Source: CPC320 sp002684375 (GTDB lineage Bacteria > Pseudomonadota > Alphaproteobacteria > Rhodobacterales > Rhodobacteraceae). Taken from it: a stretch of DNA of 64,000 nt. The notes under the pieces were generated by a model. The model searched no databases, had not been told where the DNA came from, and saw only the letters and a program-made list of their open reading frames with translations. The stretch spans positions 16,813-80,812 of the forward strand of contig CBFIHZ010000018.1 in assembly GCA_965662545.1 (NCBI GenBank), read 5' to 3'. Below are positions 1-8,204 of the stretch, in pieces. The stretch's first letter is position 1. Each line of letters begins with the position of its first letter. A program made the translations under genes and the position numbers.

Positions 1-247
1 CGCGAAGGTTGGGGTCGGCTGCGACCGCCTCTTCGCCAAGGATAAGCGCGTCGGGAAAAGCCCGTCCAAGCTGTGCGGTGATCAGGGCTTCGGCGGCCAG
101 ATCTGCAGCTGTCACCAGATCGTCAGGGGCTGATTTCGTATTGATATCGGCCTCGGACAGCGCCCGAAACCGCGGCATGATTTCACGCCTTGCGGCGTCG
201 CGAACGGTCTCAAGGATCAGGGTTGTATCGGCGTCACTGAGGAGCAT
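1..247 (-). CDS. Inositol monophosphatase family protein, N-terminal part
   Basis: Only the first 82 codons are inside the window; the gene runs off the left edge. The visible protein starts MLLSDADTTLILETVRDAAR and contains the N-terminal helix pair of the family, a K-x-D-DLVTAAD segment and the LGEE metal-binding motif around residues 71-74. Family members are Mg-dependent phosphatases acting on inositol phosphates, histidinol phosphate or 3'-phosphoadenosine 5'-phosphate. Which substrate applies cannot be told from this fragment. The ATG is the only good start, and it faces a non-coding stretch on its right. Family assignment is firm; specificity is unknown. Confidence 0.8.
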   Translation of the reverse strand, partial: MLLSDADTTLILETVRDAARREIMPRFRALSEADINTKSAPDDLVTAADLAAEALITAQLGRAFPDALILGEEAVAADPNLR

Positions 248-719
248 TGGGGTCTCCGAATGGATGGTGCGTGTATTTTGCAAAGTCTGCCCATCACAAA
301 GAGATTTCAGGATTTTGGGCATTGGTGCACAGTTGGCCTGTATTATACAGGCAAGCGTGGGTGAAAGATAGGATTTTGAGGGTCGCACAGGGCGGAGAGA
401 GGTGGTCCTGCGAGGCCTAAGACTGATTTGTTCGGCGATGATCCCAGCCGCGATTGCCACAGATTATTTTTAGAGAGTGGAATATGAAAAGCAATTTTTT
501 TGCTGGTCCTGTTTGCAAGTTACTTTCAGCGACCCAATCTTTCCTGAAGGATCAGCTTATTGTTCTGTTTTGAAGCTTAAAATGCGCTGTCTGATCCGCG
601 TCCACACCCCATAACCTGCCGTCCTCTGGGCTGGCGCTGTCAGTAGACGGGCTCGATTTAAGCTGGCCTGATGCAACGTGACGCCTTGGCGTGAATGTCT
701 TTGGTTTGGGCTCCCGTGA
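248..719. other. Gene-free stretch left of the duplicated WYL segment
   Basis: No convincing coding sequence is visible in this stretch. It must hold the promoter of the leftward phosphatase gene. Its right part (about 557-719) has a minus-strand open frame continuing from the homologous segment to its right, but with no recognisable domain beyond the first 20 or so codons. Confidence 0.4.
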
Positions 720-995
720 TTTGGGTGCCATTGGCCCAGTTGCAATTTCATCATACTGGCATGGTCATAATAACCCATTGGACGCTCCTTTCAGGGCATA
801 AAATAGCCACAAATTGCTGACAGTGGGTGTCAGGAGCCTTTGTGAGGTTGTCAGCAGAGTTTTGGTAAACCCGCGTGGGGGAAGGCATGGGCCGCGAGAT
901 CTGGTTGTTGGAATGGATGCAGATTTTGCGCGCTGCCAACCGCAGGGTGAACGCCACGCCTTTGGCAGGCACGCTTGAAATGTCTGTCAGACCCC
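720..995. repeat. Degenerate direct repeat, copy 1 (promoter plus 5' end of a WYL regulator)
   Basis: This segment aligns along its whole length with 1771-2046. Shared landmarks are TGGCCCAGTTG, the palindrome CTGACA-N5-TGTCAG, a TGTCAGCAGA box, GGGGGAAGGCATGGGCCGC and GCAGATTTTGCGCGCTGCC. Identity is clear but well below 100 percent, so the duplication is old or the copies came from different donors. The copies lie about 1.05 kb apart and flank the DinB-like gene. Confidence 0.75.
817..833. promoter_or_regulatory. Palindrome CTGACA-N5-TGTCAG, copy 1 (putative WYL-regulator operator)
   Basis: A perfect 6-bp inverted repeat with a 5-bp spacer lies ~55 bp before the truncated regulator start. 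The same palindrome with a different spacer occurs at the same place in copy 2. Conservation of the arms while the spacer differs (GTGGG versus TCGGG, mostly kept) suggests a binding site, probably for autoregulation. This is inference from symmetry and position. Confidence 0.5.
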
Positions 996-1105
996 TCTGC
1001 AGCATGGGTGCAATAGGTGCGCATTTCATCAGTGAATGCTCGGTCTCAAGGCCAACGGCTGATCGAACCCGAAACCAAAACTGGGCAAAAACTGGTATTA
1101 CTTAG
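887..1105 (+). pseudogene. Truncated WYL/HTH_11 transcriptional regulator remnant
   Basis: From the ATG the frame reads MGREIWLLEWMQILRAANRR and continues to SVRP. This matches the first ~35 residues of the intact regulator at 1938 (MGRSTRLFELIQILRAADRP, then SVRT). After the SVR, where the recognition helix TIYRDIAAL should follow, similarity stops and the frame runs on for ~35 unrelated codons. All of the DNA-recognition helix, the WYL domain and the C-terminal extension are missing, so it cannot work as the parent protein does. The start and Shine-Dalgarno-like GGGGGAAGG are kept. I read it as a decayed duplicate. Confidence 0.7.
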
Positions 1106-1117
1106 GAGTCAGCACTG

Positions 1118-1573
1118 ATGGATGCGCTTCAGAAAGACTGGACATTCACGCGGCAGCTTACGGTTGATCTGTTAGATGCGTGCTCACAAGGTGACTTGGA
1201 TTTTGCACTCAATTCCCACTGTGGACCGTTATGGAAACAATTTCGCCATATGGGTCGCGTACACGAAAATTATCTGTCAGCGCTAAAAACTGGGCAGGTC
1301 AACTTTGATCCTGCAGATGGTTCATATGCGGGAAAGGCCTCAGCAAAATATCTCAACGGCTATTTTGAAAAGCTTGAAAAATATCACATCACTACATTTG
1401 CCGGTTTAGGGTCTGGTCAAGTGGTAAGTTGGTTTGGTGAAGACGTGAGCCCTTGCATACATCTGTGTCGTTTATTGGCTCACGAAACGCTGCATCATGG
1501 GCACCTAATTCTATATTGGCGCGCCTTAGGGCACCGGTTTCCTGAAAGCTGGGCCAATTGGGGTGAGGGCTGA
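1118..1573 (+). CDS. DinB-like / DUF664-type four-helix protein
   Basis: A 151-residue protein with the size and His pattern of the DinB/YfiT superfamily, four-helix bundles that often bind a metal through three histidines. Visible candidates are the N-terminal FRHMGRVHENYL stretch (His ~44 and ~49) and the C-terminal LLAHETLHHGHLILYWRALG stretch, where HETLHHGH gives the second helix ligand set. Members act as metal-dependent thiol transferases, hydrolases or stress proteins; no substrate can be named here. An AGGAG lies ~10 bp before the ATG. It sits alone between the two copies of the duplicated WYL-regulator segment, so regulator and DinB protein may once have formed one locus. Confidence 0.6.
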   Translation: MDALQKDWTFTRQLTVDLLDACSQGDLDFALNSHCGPLWKQFRHMGRVHENYLSALKTGQVNFDPADGSYAGKASAKYLNGYFEKLEKYHITTFAGLGSGQVVSWFGEDVSPCIHLCRLLAHETLHHGHLILYWRALGHRFPESWANWGEG

Positions 1574-1770
1574 GCCAAGCTAAAGCACATGCCTTTCACT
1601 GTGGCCTTCTTCTCGCAGCGGCGCATAAAAAAAGCAGCTATTGAAGTGTGCATTTTGTAACTGTCGTGGCGCTGGCGTTCCCCAAGCTATTTCATGCCAA
1701 ATTGATCAAGCGCAATTGGGGTTGGCGCAATCTTACCTACCCCGTGCAGCCTTGAATTGATGGCCCTTGG
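1574..1770. other. Non-coding spacer
   Basis: No gene is seen between the DinB-like gene and the second repeat copy. On the minus strand it continues the short open frame that starts inside copy 2 and stops after ~30 codons. Confidence 0.4.
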
Positions 1771-2046
1771 TTTGGGTCCAGTGGCCCAGTTGAAATACCA
1801 TCAGATCTGCGTGGTCACGATCACGCATGAATGCGCCTTTGAGGACATAAATTTGCCACAGACTGCTGACATCGGGTGTCAGGAACCTTTGCTAGGGTGT
1901 CAGCAGAATTTTGATAAACCTGCAGGAGGGGGAAGGCATGGGCCGCTCGACCCGGTTGTTCGAACTGATCCAGATTTTGCGCGCTGCCGATCGCCCGGTC
2001 AGCGCTGCGCGTTTGGCGGAAACGCTTGAAGTGTCTGTCAGAACCA
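1771..2046. repeat. Degenerate direct repeat, copy 2 (promoter plus 5' end of intact WYL regulator)
   Basis: Counterpart of 720-995. It contains the divergent-looking promoter area and the first ~36 codons of the intact regulator. In both copies the minus strand also encodes a similar short peptide start: M-x-x-x-DHA-x-x-M-x-x-QLG-x-W. This suggests that the original unit included the 5' end of a divergently transcribed gene that is now lost. Confidence 0.75.
1866..1882. promoter_or_regulatory. Palindrome CTGACA-N5-TGTCAG, copy 2 (putative WYL-regulator operator)
   Basis: A perfect 6-bp inverted repeat ~55 bp before the regulator start, followed by a further half-site (GGTGTCAG) around 1895-1905. 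Position and conservation in both repeat copies point to autoregulation by the adjacent WYL protein. Confidence 0.55.
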
Positions 2047-2621
2047 TCTACCGCGACATCGCCGCTTTGCAGGCGATGCGGACGCCGGTCGAAGGTGCGG
2101 CGGGCGTGGGGTATATTCTGCGCGCCAGCTACGATCTGCCGCCAGTGAACTTTGACGCTGAAGAAGTTGAGGCCCTGCGCGTTGGCTTGTTGATGCTGGC
2201 ACGCACTGGCGATAGCGCACTTCAGCGCGCAGCCCTGCGGGTTCGTCAGAAAATTACGGATCTAAATGACCCTATCGATTGGTTGCAGGTTGCGCCTTGG
2301 GGGATCGCGCTTGATGATCCCGCACAGGGGTGTGTGTCAATTGCAGCGTTGCGGACCGCCATTCGTGAGGAACGTAAGTTGCGTCTGACATACCGGGATG
2401 CGCAGCAGGTTGAGACTGTTCGCGTGGTTCGGCCCATCGTAATAGTCTATTGTATCGAATGCATTTTACTCGTCGGGTGGTGTGATTTGCGCGCAGCGTT
2501 TCGGCACTTTCGCACCGACCGGATTTATGGCTGTCAACTTTTAGAGGCGGCATTTGTTGGACAAAGCAAAACGCTACGAACGCTTTGGTCCCAACAAAAT
2601 CGCTGGGATGAGATTTCGTAG
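1938..2621 (+). CDS. WYL-domain transcriptional regulator (YafY/HTH_11 type)
   Basis: A 227-residue cytoplasmic DNA-binding protein. Residues ~1-60 form the HTH_11 winged helix (LFELIQILRAADRPVSAARL, recognition helix SVRTIYRDIAAL), followed by the GVGYIL wing. Residues ~140-215 hold a WYL-type domain with the pattern VRPIVIVYCIECILLVGWCD and FRHFRTDRI. The WYL domain of this family senses small ligands or nucleotides. The ATG at 1938 has an AGGAGGGGGAAGG ribosome site and matches family N-termini; upstream in-frame codons are unlikely to be used. The gene has a truncated paralogue ~1 kb upstream. Its target is unknown; self-control through the palindrome upstream is likely. Confidence 0.8.
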   Translation: MGRSTRLFELIQILRAADRPVSAARLAETLEVSVRTIYRDIAALQAMRTPVEGAAGVGYILRASYDLPPVNFDAEEVEALRVGLLMLARTGDSALQRAALRVRQKITDLNDPIDWLQVAPWGIALDDPAQGCVSIAALRTAIREERKLRLTYRDAQQVETVRVVRPIVIVYCIECILLVGWCDLRAAFRHFRTDRIYGCQLLEAAFVGQSKTLRTLWSQQNRWDEIS

Positions 2622-2680
2622 CCCCATATTTAAATATGGACTTTGGCTCCAAAGCGCTTTGCTGCAGCGGCGGGGGTGAG

Positions 2681-4093
2681 TCAGCTGACCCTTAGATAGC
2701 CCGCCAATCCGGTTTTTTGATGCTCGATGACGTGGCAGTGAAAGGCCCAATCGCCGGGGTTGTCGGCGACCAGCGCAACGTCGACGGTCTCTCCCCTTAG
2801 TAACAGTGCCGTATCGGTCCAATTGCGCTTGAGCCTGCGCTTGTTTGAGCGCAGCGGCAGAAAACTCAGCCCGTGCAGATGGATCGGGTGGGCATGGGGC
2901 GACTCGTTGCGCAGTCGAAAGATATAGCTTTTCCCCAGTTCAAGCTGCGCCAGTGGTCCGATACCAGTGGCCGCATCGCCCGCCCAAGGGGTGCGATTGA
3001 TCGACCAAAACGTATAGCCCGTGGACCCACAAACTCCGTTGTTTGCGATCATGCTGTCCGGTGACCAGCCGAAGACAAATTCGTGGGTTTGCGCCACACT
3101 TAGGTCTGGATGGGCCACGGGGTTGGGCGACAATGCAGACAGCGCATTCAGATTGCGGTTCAGGTTTGATCCGATTGCACGCAGGCTGGCCATGACCTTG
3201 GGCTGGCCGGGCAGTGATGCCATAAGATCGATTTTTTGTCCTTCGGAGTCAGGCATCCTCAGGGCGAAATCCAGCCGTTGTCCCGGTCCGACAAACACAG
3301 GTTTCAAGGCGGTTGGCAGGGCGATCGGGTCGCGTACCGGATGGCCATCCCATGCAATGATCCGTGCGTCGGTCGTTGTGAGATAGAGTTTGTGAATCCG
3401 GGTGGTGTCTGTATTGACCACCCGCAAACGCAGCAGCGCACCGGCGGGTTGATCATAAACCGGGTTTTCTTGCCAGTTTGCAGTCACAACGTTGCCAAAA
3501 GTGCCGGCCCGCGCCGCGCCGCGACCGGTAAAAGACGGCAGAAATTCACCTTCTTCATTGAGGCGAAAATCTTTCAGATTGATCGCTTGATCGGCGTCAA
3601 ATCCGGGATCTTTCGCTTCTTTAATCACCAAAACACCGGTCAGACCATGCGCCATCTGGTCCATTGTCATACAGTGCGGATGATACCAGTAGGTGCCGGC
3701 ATCGGGAGGGGTAAAGGCATAGGGAAAGGTTTCGTTGGTGGCAATTGGCATCTGGGTAAGATACGGCACGCCATCCATCGCGTTTGCGATACGCACCCCA
3801 TGCCAATGCATCGAGGTGTAGTCGGGCAGTGTGTTGCGGACGTTCAGTACCATTGGCTTGCCCTGATGGCCAACAAGTACAGGAGGCGGTGCCTGTGGTA
3901 ACAGGCTGACCATGCCGAGGGTTGATTGGTCTGTGAACTTATAGCGGGCTTTCTGCACGATCAAATCATAGGGCATTGGCGCTTTACGCGGCCCAACACC
4001 TGAGACAAGGCCTGTTGCACCCAAGCCCGCCGCCCCAAGACCCGCAGTCCCTGCAATTGCGCCAGCGGTCAAAAGAAAATCACGTCGCTTCAC
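2681..4093 (-). CDS. Tat-exported multicopper oxidase (CueO/FtsP-like)
   Basis: A 470-residue multicopper oxidase. All four copper boxes are visible: HWH at 96-98, HPH at 138-140, HPIHLH at ~402-407 and HCHVIEH at 452-458 followed by L. So type-1, type-2 and type-3 sites should all be filled. The start MKRRDFLLTAGAIAG is a twin-arginine signal (RRDFL), implying export of the folded, metallated enzyme to the periplasm. Such enzymes oxidise Cu(I), Mn(II), phenols or act as division-associated FtsP; there is no Met-rich segment as in CueO, so cuprous oxidase activity is not assured. It is a single gene, with a copper-chaperone locus elsewhere in the window (19.9 kb). Confidence 0.88.
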   Translation of the reverse strand: MKRRDFLLTAGAIAGTAGLGAAGLGATGLVSGVGPRKAPMPYDLIVQKARYKFTDQSTLGMVSLLPQAPPPVLVGHQGKPMVLNVRNTLPDYTSMHWHGVRIANAMDGVPYLTQMPIATNETFPYAFTPPDAGTYWYHPHCMTMDQMAHGLTGVLVIKEAKDPGFDADQAINLKDFRLNEEGEFLPSFTGRGAARAGTFGNVVTANWQENPVYDQPAGALLRLRVVNTDTTRIHKLYLTTTDARIIAWDGHPVRDPIALPTALKPVFVGPGQRLDFALRMPDSEGQKIDLMASLPGQPKVMASLRAIGSNLNRNLNALSALSPNPVAHPDLSVAQTHEFVFGWSPDSMIANNGVCGSTGYTFWSINRTPWAGDAATGIGPLAQLELGKSYIFRLRNESPHAHPIHLHGLSFLPLRSNKRRLKRNWTDTALLLRGETVDVALVADNPGDWAFHCHVIEHQKTGLAGYLRVS

Positions 4094-4255
4094 AGTCTCA
4101 TCCTATCTGTCATCCATCTGTATGTCTGGGTGATGGTCTGGCGAAAATGCTTGACGCTTACGGTGTTTGGTTTACCGCGAAACTGGCCTTGGTGGAAGGG
4201 AGGCCAAGACAGAAGCTCCTTGTTTTTTTTGGTCAGATAAATGTCCGATGATGGC

Positions 4256-6781
4256 CTAGTCTCGGCTGCGCAGCGTTTGCGCTGGTCTGCTTGCCAGTGA
4301 TTTCAGGGCAAAGCCCAGCCCTGCCAACAGATTTGCCAGCAAACCACCAAAGATAATGGCAAGCGCTGATGGCCAGACAACAGCGAATTTCGCCTCCATG
4401 ACGAAATGGTTAACGGCCCATCCCCCCAAGATGCCGACTGCCAGCGCAACTATACCCGCTGCCGCGCCCAAAAGTGCAGATCTGAGGGCAAAACTCAGCA
4501 GAATTTGACGCCGCGTGGCTCCGATGGTTTTCAAAACGGCTGCCTCATAGCTGCGCGCCCGTTCGCCGGCAGCGGCGGCGCCGATCAGCACCAGAAATCC
4601 GGTGAGGATTGTGGTGGCCGCCCCATAAGAGGTGGCGCTGGCAATCGCGCCAAGCAATTTGCTGACTTCGGCAATGGCATCGCGCACCCGGATCGCGGTG
4701 ATGTTGGGAAAGCGGCTTGCGAGGTCGCGTAGGATGCCTGCTTCTGCGGTCTCTGCCGCATAAAGCGTTGAGATGAAACTATGGGGCGCGCCGGAAATTG
4801 CCGCTGGGTTTAGCGTCATGACAAAGCCGATCCCCGCGTTGGAAAAATCCACTTCACGGAAATTTTTGATTTCGGCGGTGATATTACGTCCCAAAATGTT
4901 CAGGGTTACCTTGTCGCCCAGCTCAAGCCCGATTTCAGCGGCTTCCTCGGCGGCAAAGCTCAAAAGTGGCGGTCCGCTGTAATCGGCCTCCCACCATGTG
5001 CCGGCGGTCAGAGTGGTGCGCTCAGGCAGGGTAGCGGCAAACGTCAGGCCACGGTCTCCGCGAATAACCCAGTGATCGCCGGCCACTTCGTTGGCGTCGA
5101 CCCCGTTGATCTGGGTAATAATGCCACGCAGCATCGGCGCGGTGTCCATACGCGTCACCTGCGGATTAATAGAGACGCGCGCAACAAAGTCGCTGATCTG
5201 GTCCTTTTGGATATCCACGAAAAAATATGAAGGTGCGACCTTCGGCAGGTCCCGGGCGATTGCCCCGCGCAGATTGCCATCAATCTGCCCGACCGCGGCA
5301 AGAACAGACAGGCCCAATCCGAGTGACATTACCACCGAGGCACTGCCATTGCTGGGATTGCTGAGCGCGGCAAGCGCCCAGCGCCAGACGGGTTGGCGAA
5401 CTGCCCGCGACGCCAGTCTAGCCGTGCGCTGCATCACAAAGGCCGCAACAGCAAGCGCAAACAGCGCCCCGATGATGCCTGCCGCCATCCACAGCGTAAG
5501 TTTGATTGTGTCGTTGAACCACACTGCAGAAGCCAGCAAAGCAGTGAGTAATCCACCGATAGCCATGAGATAACGCAGGGCCGGCAGTGTCTTGTGCCGG
5601 CTAATTTGATCTCGAAACAGTGTTGCTGCGCGAATATCCTCCACCCGCGCCAGCGGCCAAAGGGTAAAGATCAAGGCGGTTAGAAACCCATAGACGGCGG
5701 CCTCAAAAAGTGGCTTTGCATAGATAGTAAAGCTGGCGGGTATCGGCAGTTGTGCGTTAATCCACGGTGCCAGAGCCAGCGGTATGGCGCTGCCCAGCAA
5801 CAAGCCAAGGGCGATGCCGACGCCGGACAGAGCCCCGATTTGCAAGAAATAGGTCTGGAAAATAATTGCTCGCGTTGCCCCCAGCGTGCGCAATGTTGCG
5901 ATTACACTGATTTTGCTGTCCAGATAGGTTTTGACTGCAGCTGATACACCGACCCCGCCCACCGCCAGACCTGCAAGTCCAACCAGCACCAGAAAGACGC
6001 CGAGACGATCGATAAAGCGGGCGATCCCCGGCGCTCCATTGCGGGCATCCCGCCAGCGCATACCGCTGTTGGAAAACCGGTCTTCTGCCGCAGTCTTAAG
6101 TTGCTCGAGGTCTTTGTCCGGTGCTAAAAGCAGGCGGTATTTAGTCGAAAATACGGTCCCCGGTGATAACAGGCCCGCTGCTTTAAGCGCGTTTGTATGC
6201 ACCAGTGTTCGAGGTCCCATACCATAGCCGTCGCTGGCGCGGTCTGGTTCAGCTTTGAGTAGCGCTGAGAGCACAAAGTCTTGTTGACCGAGGCGAAAAC
6301 GGTCGCCGACGTCCAGACCCAGCCGCTCGGCGAGCACCCTTTGCATCACAGCACCAGGTGTTCCGTCTTGATCTCCCAGAGCAACCTTCAGTGCAACGTC
6401 GTTCGACAGTGTCACACTGCCGGTCAGCGGGTAGGCGTCATCCACGGATTTCACCTGCGTAAGCGCTTGTTCGGGTCCGTCGGGCCCCTGCACATGCGCC
6501 ATGGACCGAAAATCTGTTACTTCGGATATCGCCAGCGCGTTACCTACCAGCCAATCCCGTTCTTCGGCGGTGGCAAATCGGTAGGTAAACTCGGCCTCTG
6601 CTTGGCCTCCAAGTAGGGTTGCGCCCTGTTCGGTAAGACCAGTCTCGATAGCGATTTTTATGGTGCTAACGGCCGTGATTGCGGCGACCCCGAGCGTCAG
6701 GCAGGCAAGTAGAATTCTAAACCCAGTGATGCCGCCACGCAGCTCCCGGCGTGCGAATTTGGCAGAGATTTTCCAGCTCAC
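4256..6781 (-). CDS. ybbP: ABC transporter permease, double FtsX domain (YbbP family)
   Basis: An 841-residue inner-membrane protein with the YbbP layout: one N-terminal TM helix (LLACLTLGVAAITAVSTI), a large periplasmic domain, TM blocks near residues 260-450, a second periplasmic domain and a C-terminal FtsX domain with three TM helices. The GTG start overlaps the stop of the ATPase gene by 4 bp (GTGA), so the two are translationally coupled. With YbbA it should form a MacB-like mechanotransmission ABC complex; substrate unknown, possibly lipid- or lipoprotein-linked. Next to the TesA-type esterase this is the conserved tesA/ybbA/ybbP arrangement known from E. coli. Confidence 0.9.
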   Translation of the reverse strand: MSWKISAKFARRELRGGITGFRILLACLTLGVAAITAVSTIKIAIETGLTEQGATLLGGQAEAEFTYRFATAEERDWLVGNALAISEVTDFRSMAHVQGPDGPEQALTQVKSVDDAYPLTGSVTLSNDVALKVALGDQDGTPGAVMQRVLAERLGLDVGDRFRLGQQDFVLSALLKAEPDRASDGYGMGPRTLVHTNALKAAGLLSPGTVFSTKYRLLLAPDKDLEQLKTAAEDRFSNSGMRWRDARNGAPGIARFIDRLGVFLVLVGLAGLAVGGVGVSAAVKTYLDSKISVIATLRTLGATRAIIFQTYFLQIGALSGVGIALGLLLGSAIPLALAPWINAQLPIPASFTIYAKPLFEAAVYGFLTALIFTLWPLARVEDIRAATLFRDQISRHKTLPALRYLMAIGGLLTALLASAVWFNDTIKLTLWMAAGIIGALFALAVAAFVMQRTARLASRAVRQPVWRWALAALSNPSNGSASVVMSLGLGLSVLAAVGQIDGNLRGAIARDLPKVAPSYFFVDIQKDQISDFVARVSINPQVTRMDTAPMLRGIITQINGVDANEVAGDHWVIRGDRGLTFAATLPERTTLTAGTWWEADYSGPPLLSFAAEEAAEIGLELGDKVTLNILGRNITAEIKNFREVDFSNAGIGFVMTLNPAAISGAPHSFISTLYAAETAEAGILRDLASRFPNITAIRVRDAIAEVSKLLGAIASATSYGAATTILTGFLVLIGAAAAGERARSYEAAVLKTIGATRRQILLSFALRSALLGAAAGIVALAVGILGGWAVNHFVMEAKFAVVWPSALAIIFGGLLANLLAGLGFALKSLASRPAQTLRSRD

Positions 6782-7470
6782 GCCGCTGTCTCGCTTGGCT
6801 GGGTCTCAAGGCGTCCGTCGCGCAAGTGGATGGTTCGATCGCAGCGTTCGGCAAGCTCTGTCGCATGGGTGACCAAGATCAGCGTGGCCCCGTGTTTGGC
6901 GCTGAGATTGAACAACAGATCGACGATGGCGGCACCGGTGGCACCGTCAAGGTTGCCAGTGGGTTCGTCCGCCAGCAGAATGTCGGGGCGGGTCACCAGC
7001 GCGCGCGCGAGGGCAACGCGCTGCTGTTCGCCGCCAGACAGTTCAGACGGGTAATGCCCCATGCGGTGCGACAGGCCAACGACTTCCAATTCGTGGCGGG
7101 CGCGCTGGAATGCCTGTTTGTCACCGGCAAGTTCCAGTGGCGTTGCCACATTTTCCAGTGCTGTCATATTGGGAATCAGGTGGAAGGATTGGAACACAAC
7201 ACCCATGTGCTGACGTCGAAAGCGGGCAAGTTGATCTTCGCTCATGGCACTGAGGTCATGCCCAAGGGCGTTGATGCGGCCTGAACTGGCCCGTTCTAAT
7301 CCGCCCATCAGCATTAGAAGTGACGATTTTCCCGAGCCAGACGGGCCAACCAACGCTAGGGTCTCGCCAGGCAGCACATCTAGCGTTATATCGTGGAGAA
7401 TATCGATTTTTCCGGCATTCCCCGTCAAAGACAGGGACAACAGTTCGGCACTAACGACAGGTACGGTCAT
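6778..7470 (-). CDS. ybbA: ABC transporter ATP-binding protein (YbbA family)
   Basis: A 230-residue ATPase of the LolD/MacB class. Walker A GPSGSGKSS is at 42-50, the Q-loop in VVFQSFHLIP near 94, signature LSGGE at 144-148 and Walker B ILLADEP at 164-170, followed by the TGNLD D-loop typical of this class. The start MTVPVVSAELLSLSL is preferred over longer frames because those run into the divergent esterase gene. It powers the YbbP permease encoded immediately downstream with a 4-bp overlap. Only 13 bp separate its start from the divergent esterase start, so the two promoters must overlap each other's coding regions. Confidence 0.9.
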   Translation of the reverse strand: MTVPVVSAELLSLSLTGNAGKIDILHDITLDVLPGETLALVGPSGSGKSSLLMLMGGLERASSGRINALGHDLSAMSEDQLARFRRQHMGVVFQSFHLIPNMTALENVATPLELAGDKQAFQRARHELEVVGLSHRMGHYPSELSGGEQQRVALARALVTRPDILLADEPTGNLDGATGAAIVDLLFNLSAKHGATLILVTHATELAERCDRTIHLRDGRLETQPSETAA

Positions 7471-7483
7471 AAAACGGGGTCCA

Positions 7484-8194
7484 ATGCAAAATATTTTTTC
7501 TTCATATGGTGTCTTGCGGGTCTTCGGCAAGAGCGTTGCGGCGGTTCTTTTGATGCCGGTGCTGTCCGTGGCAGAGCCGGTCACTGTGTTGGCGCTGGGT
7601 GACAGCCTGACCCAAGGTTATGGCTTGGTGGCACAGCAGGGGTTTGTCCCGCAGATGCAAAACTGGCTTGAGGAGCAAGGACAGGAGGTGGCGTTAATCA
7701 ACGGGGGCGTTTCGGGCGATACCACGACAGGGGGGTTGGCACGTATCGGTTGGTCTTTGACGCCTGAGGTGGATGGGTTAATCGTCGCATTGGGAGGTAA
7801 CGATCTTTTGCGCGGTATCGACCCTGATCTGAGCCGTCGTAACCTCGCAGGAATTTTGGATGTCGCTGCCGCATCTGAGATACCGGTCTTACTGGTGGGC
7901 ATTCATGTCCCGAATAATTATGGCGCAGAATACAAGCAGCTTTTTGAGTCGATATACCCCGATTTGGCCGCACAGTATGACGCGCTTTTGGCTGATAATT
8001 TTTTAGCGGGTTTGTATGAAAGCCCCAACGACGGGCTCGCGTCTGTTGTGCAGTTCTTGCAGTCTGACGGATTGCACCCGAACGAAGCAGGGGTCGCGCG
8101 GATCGTAACCGCACTGGGACCCAAGGTCGAAGAGTTGATTTCACGCAGTAAACAAAAGCGGGCATCCAACCGGACGCCCGCAAAAAAGCCATGA
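7484..8194 (+). CDS. tesA: Arylesterase / lysophospholipase TesA-type SGNH hydrolase
   Basis: A 236-residue GDSL/SGNH hydrolase. Block I GDSLT (nucleophile Ser41), Gly in block II, block III GGND at 104-107 and block V DGLHPN (Asp195, His198) are all visible. Residues 1-30 (VLLMPVLSVAEP) look like a signal peptide, so it acts in the periplasm on thioesters, lysophospholipids or aryl esters. The gene is divergent from ybbA-ybbP, an old, conserved pairing suggesting a shared role in envelope lipid turnover. The last ~12 codons are Lys/Arg-rich, and their DNA also forms the terminator hairpin of the convergent cold-shock gene. Confidence 0.9.
   Translation: MQNIFSSYGVLRVFGKSVAAVLLMPVLSVAEPVTVLALGDSLTQGYGLVAQQGFVPQMQNWLEEQGQEVALINGGVSGDTTTGGLARIGWSLTPEVDGLIVALGGNDLLRGIDPDLSRRNLAGILDVAAASEIPVLLVGIHVPNNYGAEYKQLFESIYPDLAAQYDALLADNFLAGLYESPNDGLASVVQFLQSDGLHPNEAGVARIVTALGPKVEELISRSKQKRASNRTPAKKP
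8150..8181 (-). terminator. Rho-independent terminator of the cold-shock gene, inside the esterase 3' end
   Basis: Read on the minus strand, GCGGGCGTCC-GGTT-GGATGCCCGC forms a 10-bp stem with one mismatch and a tetraloop, followed by TTTTGTTT. It lies ~24 bp after the cold-shock stop and wholly within the convergent esterase coding sequence. On the plus strand the same hairpin is followed by A residues, so it should work for the cold-shock transcript only. Confidence 0.65.
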
Positions 8195-8204
8195 AGGTTC
8201 TGGC

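Noticed and set aside
7244..7483. Longer N-terminus of the esterase
   Set aside because: It would overlap the divergent ATPase gene; the signal peptide begins at 7484.
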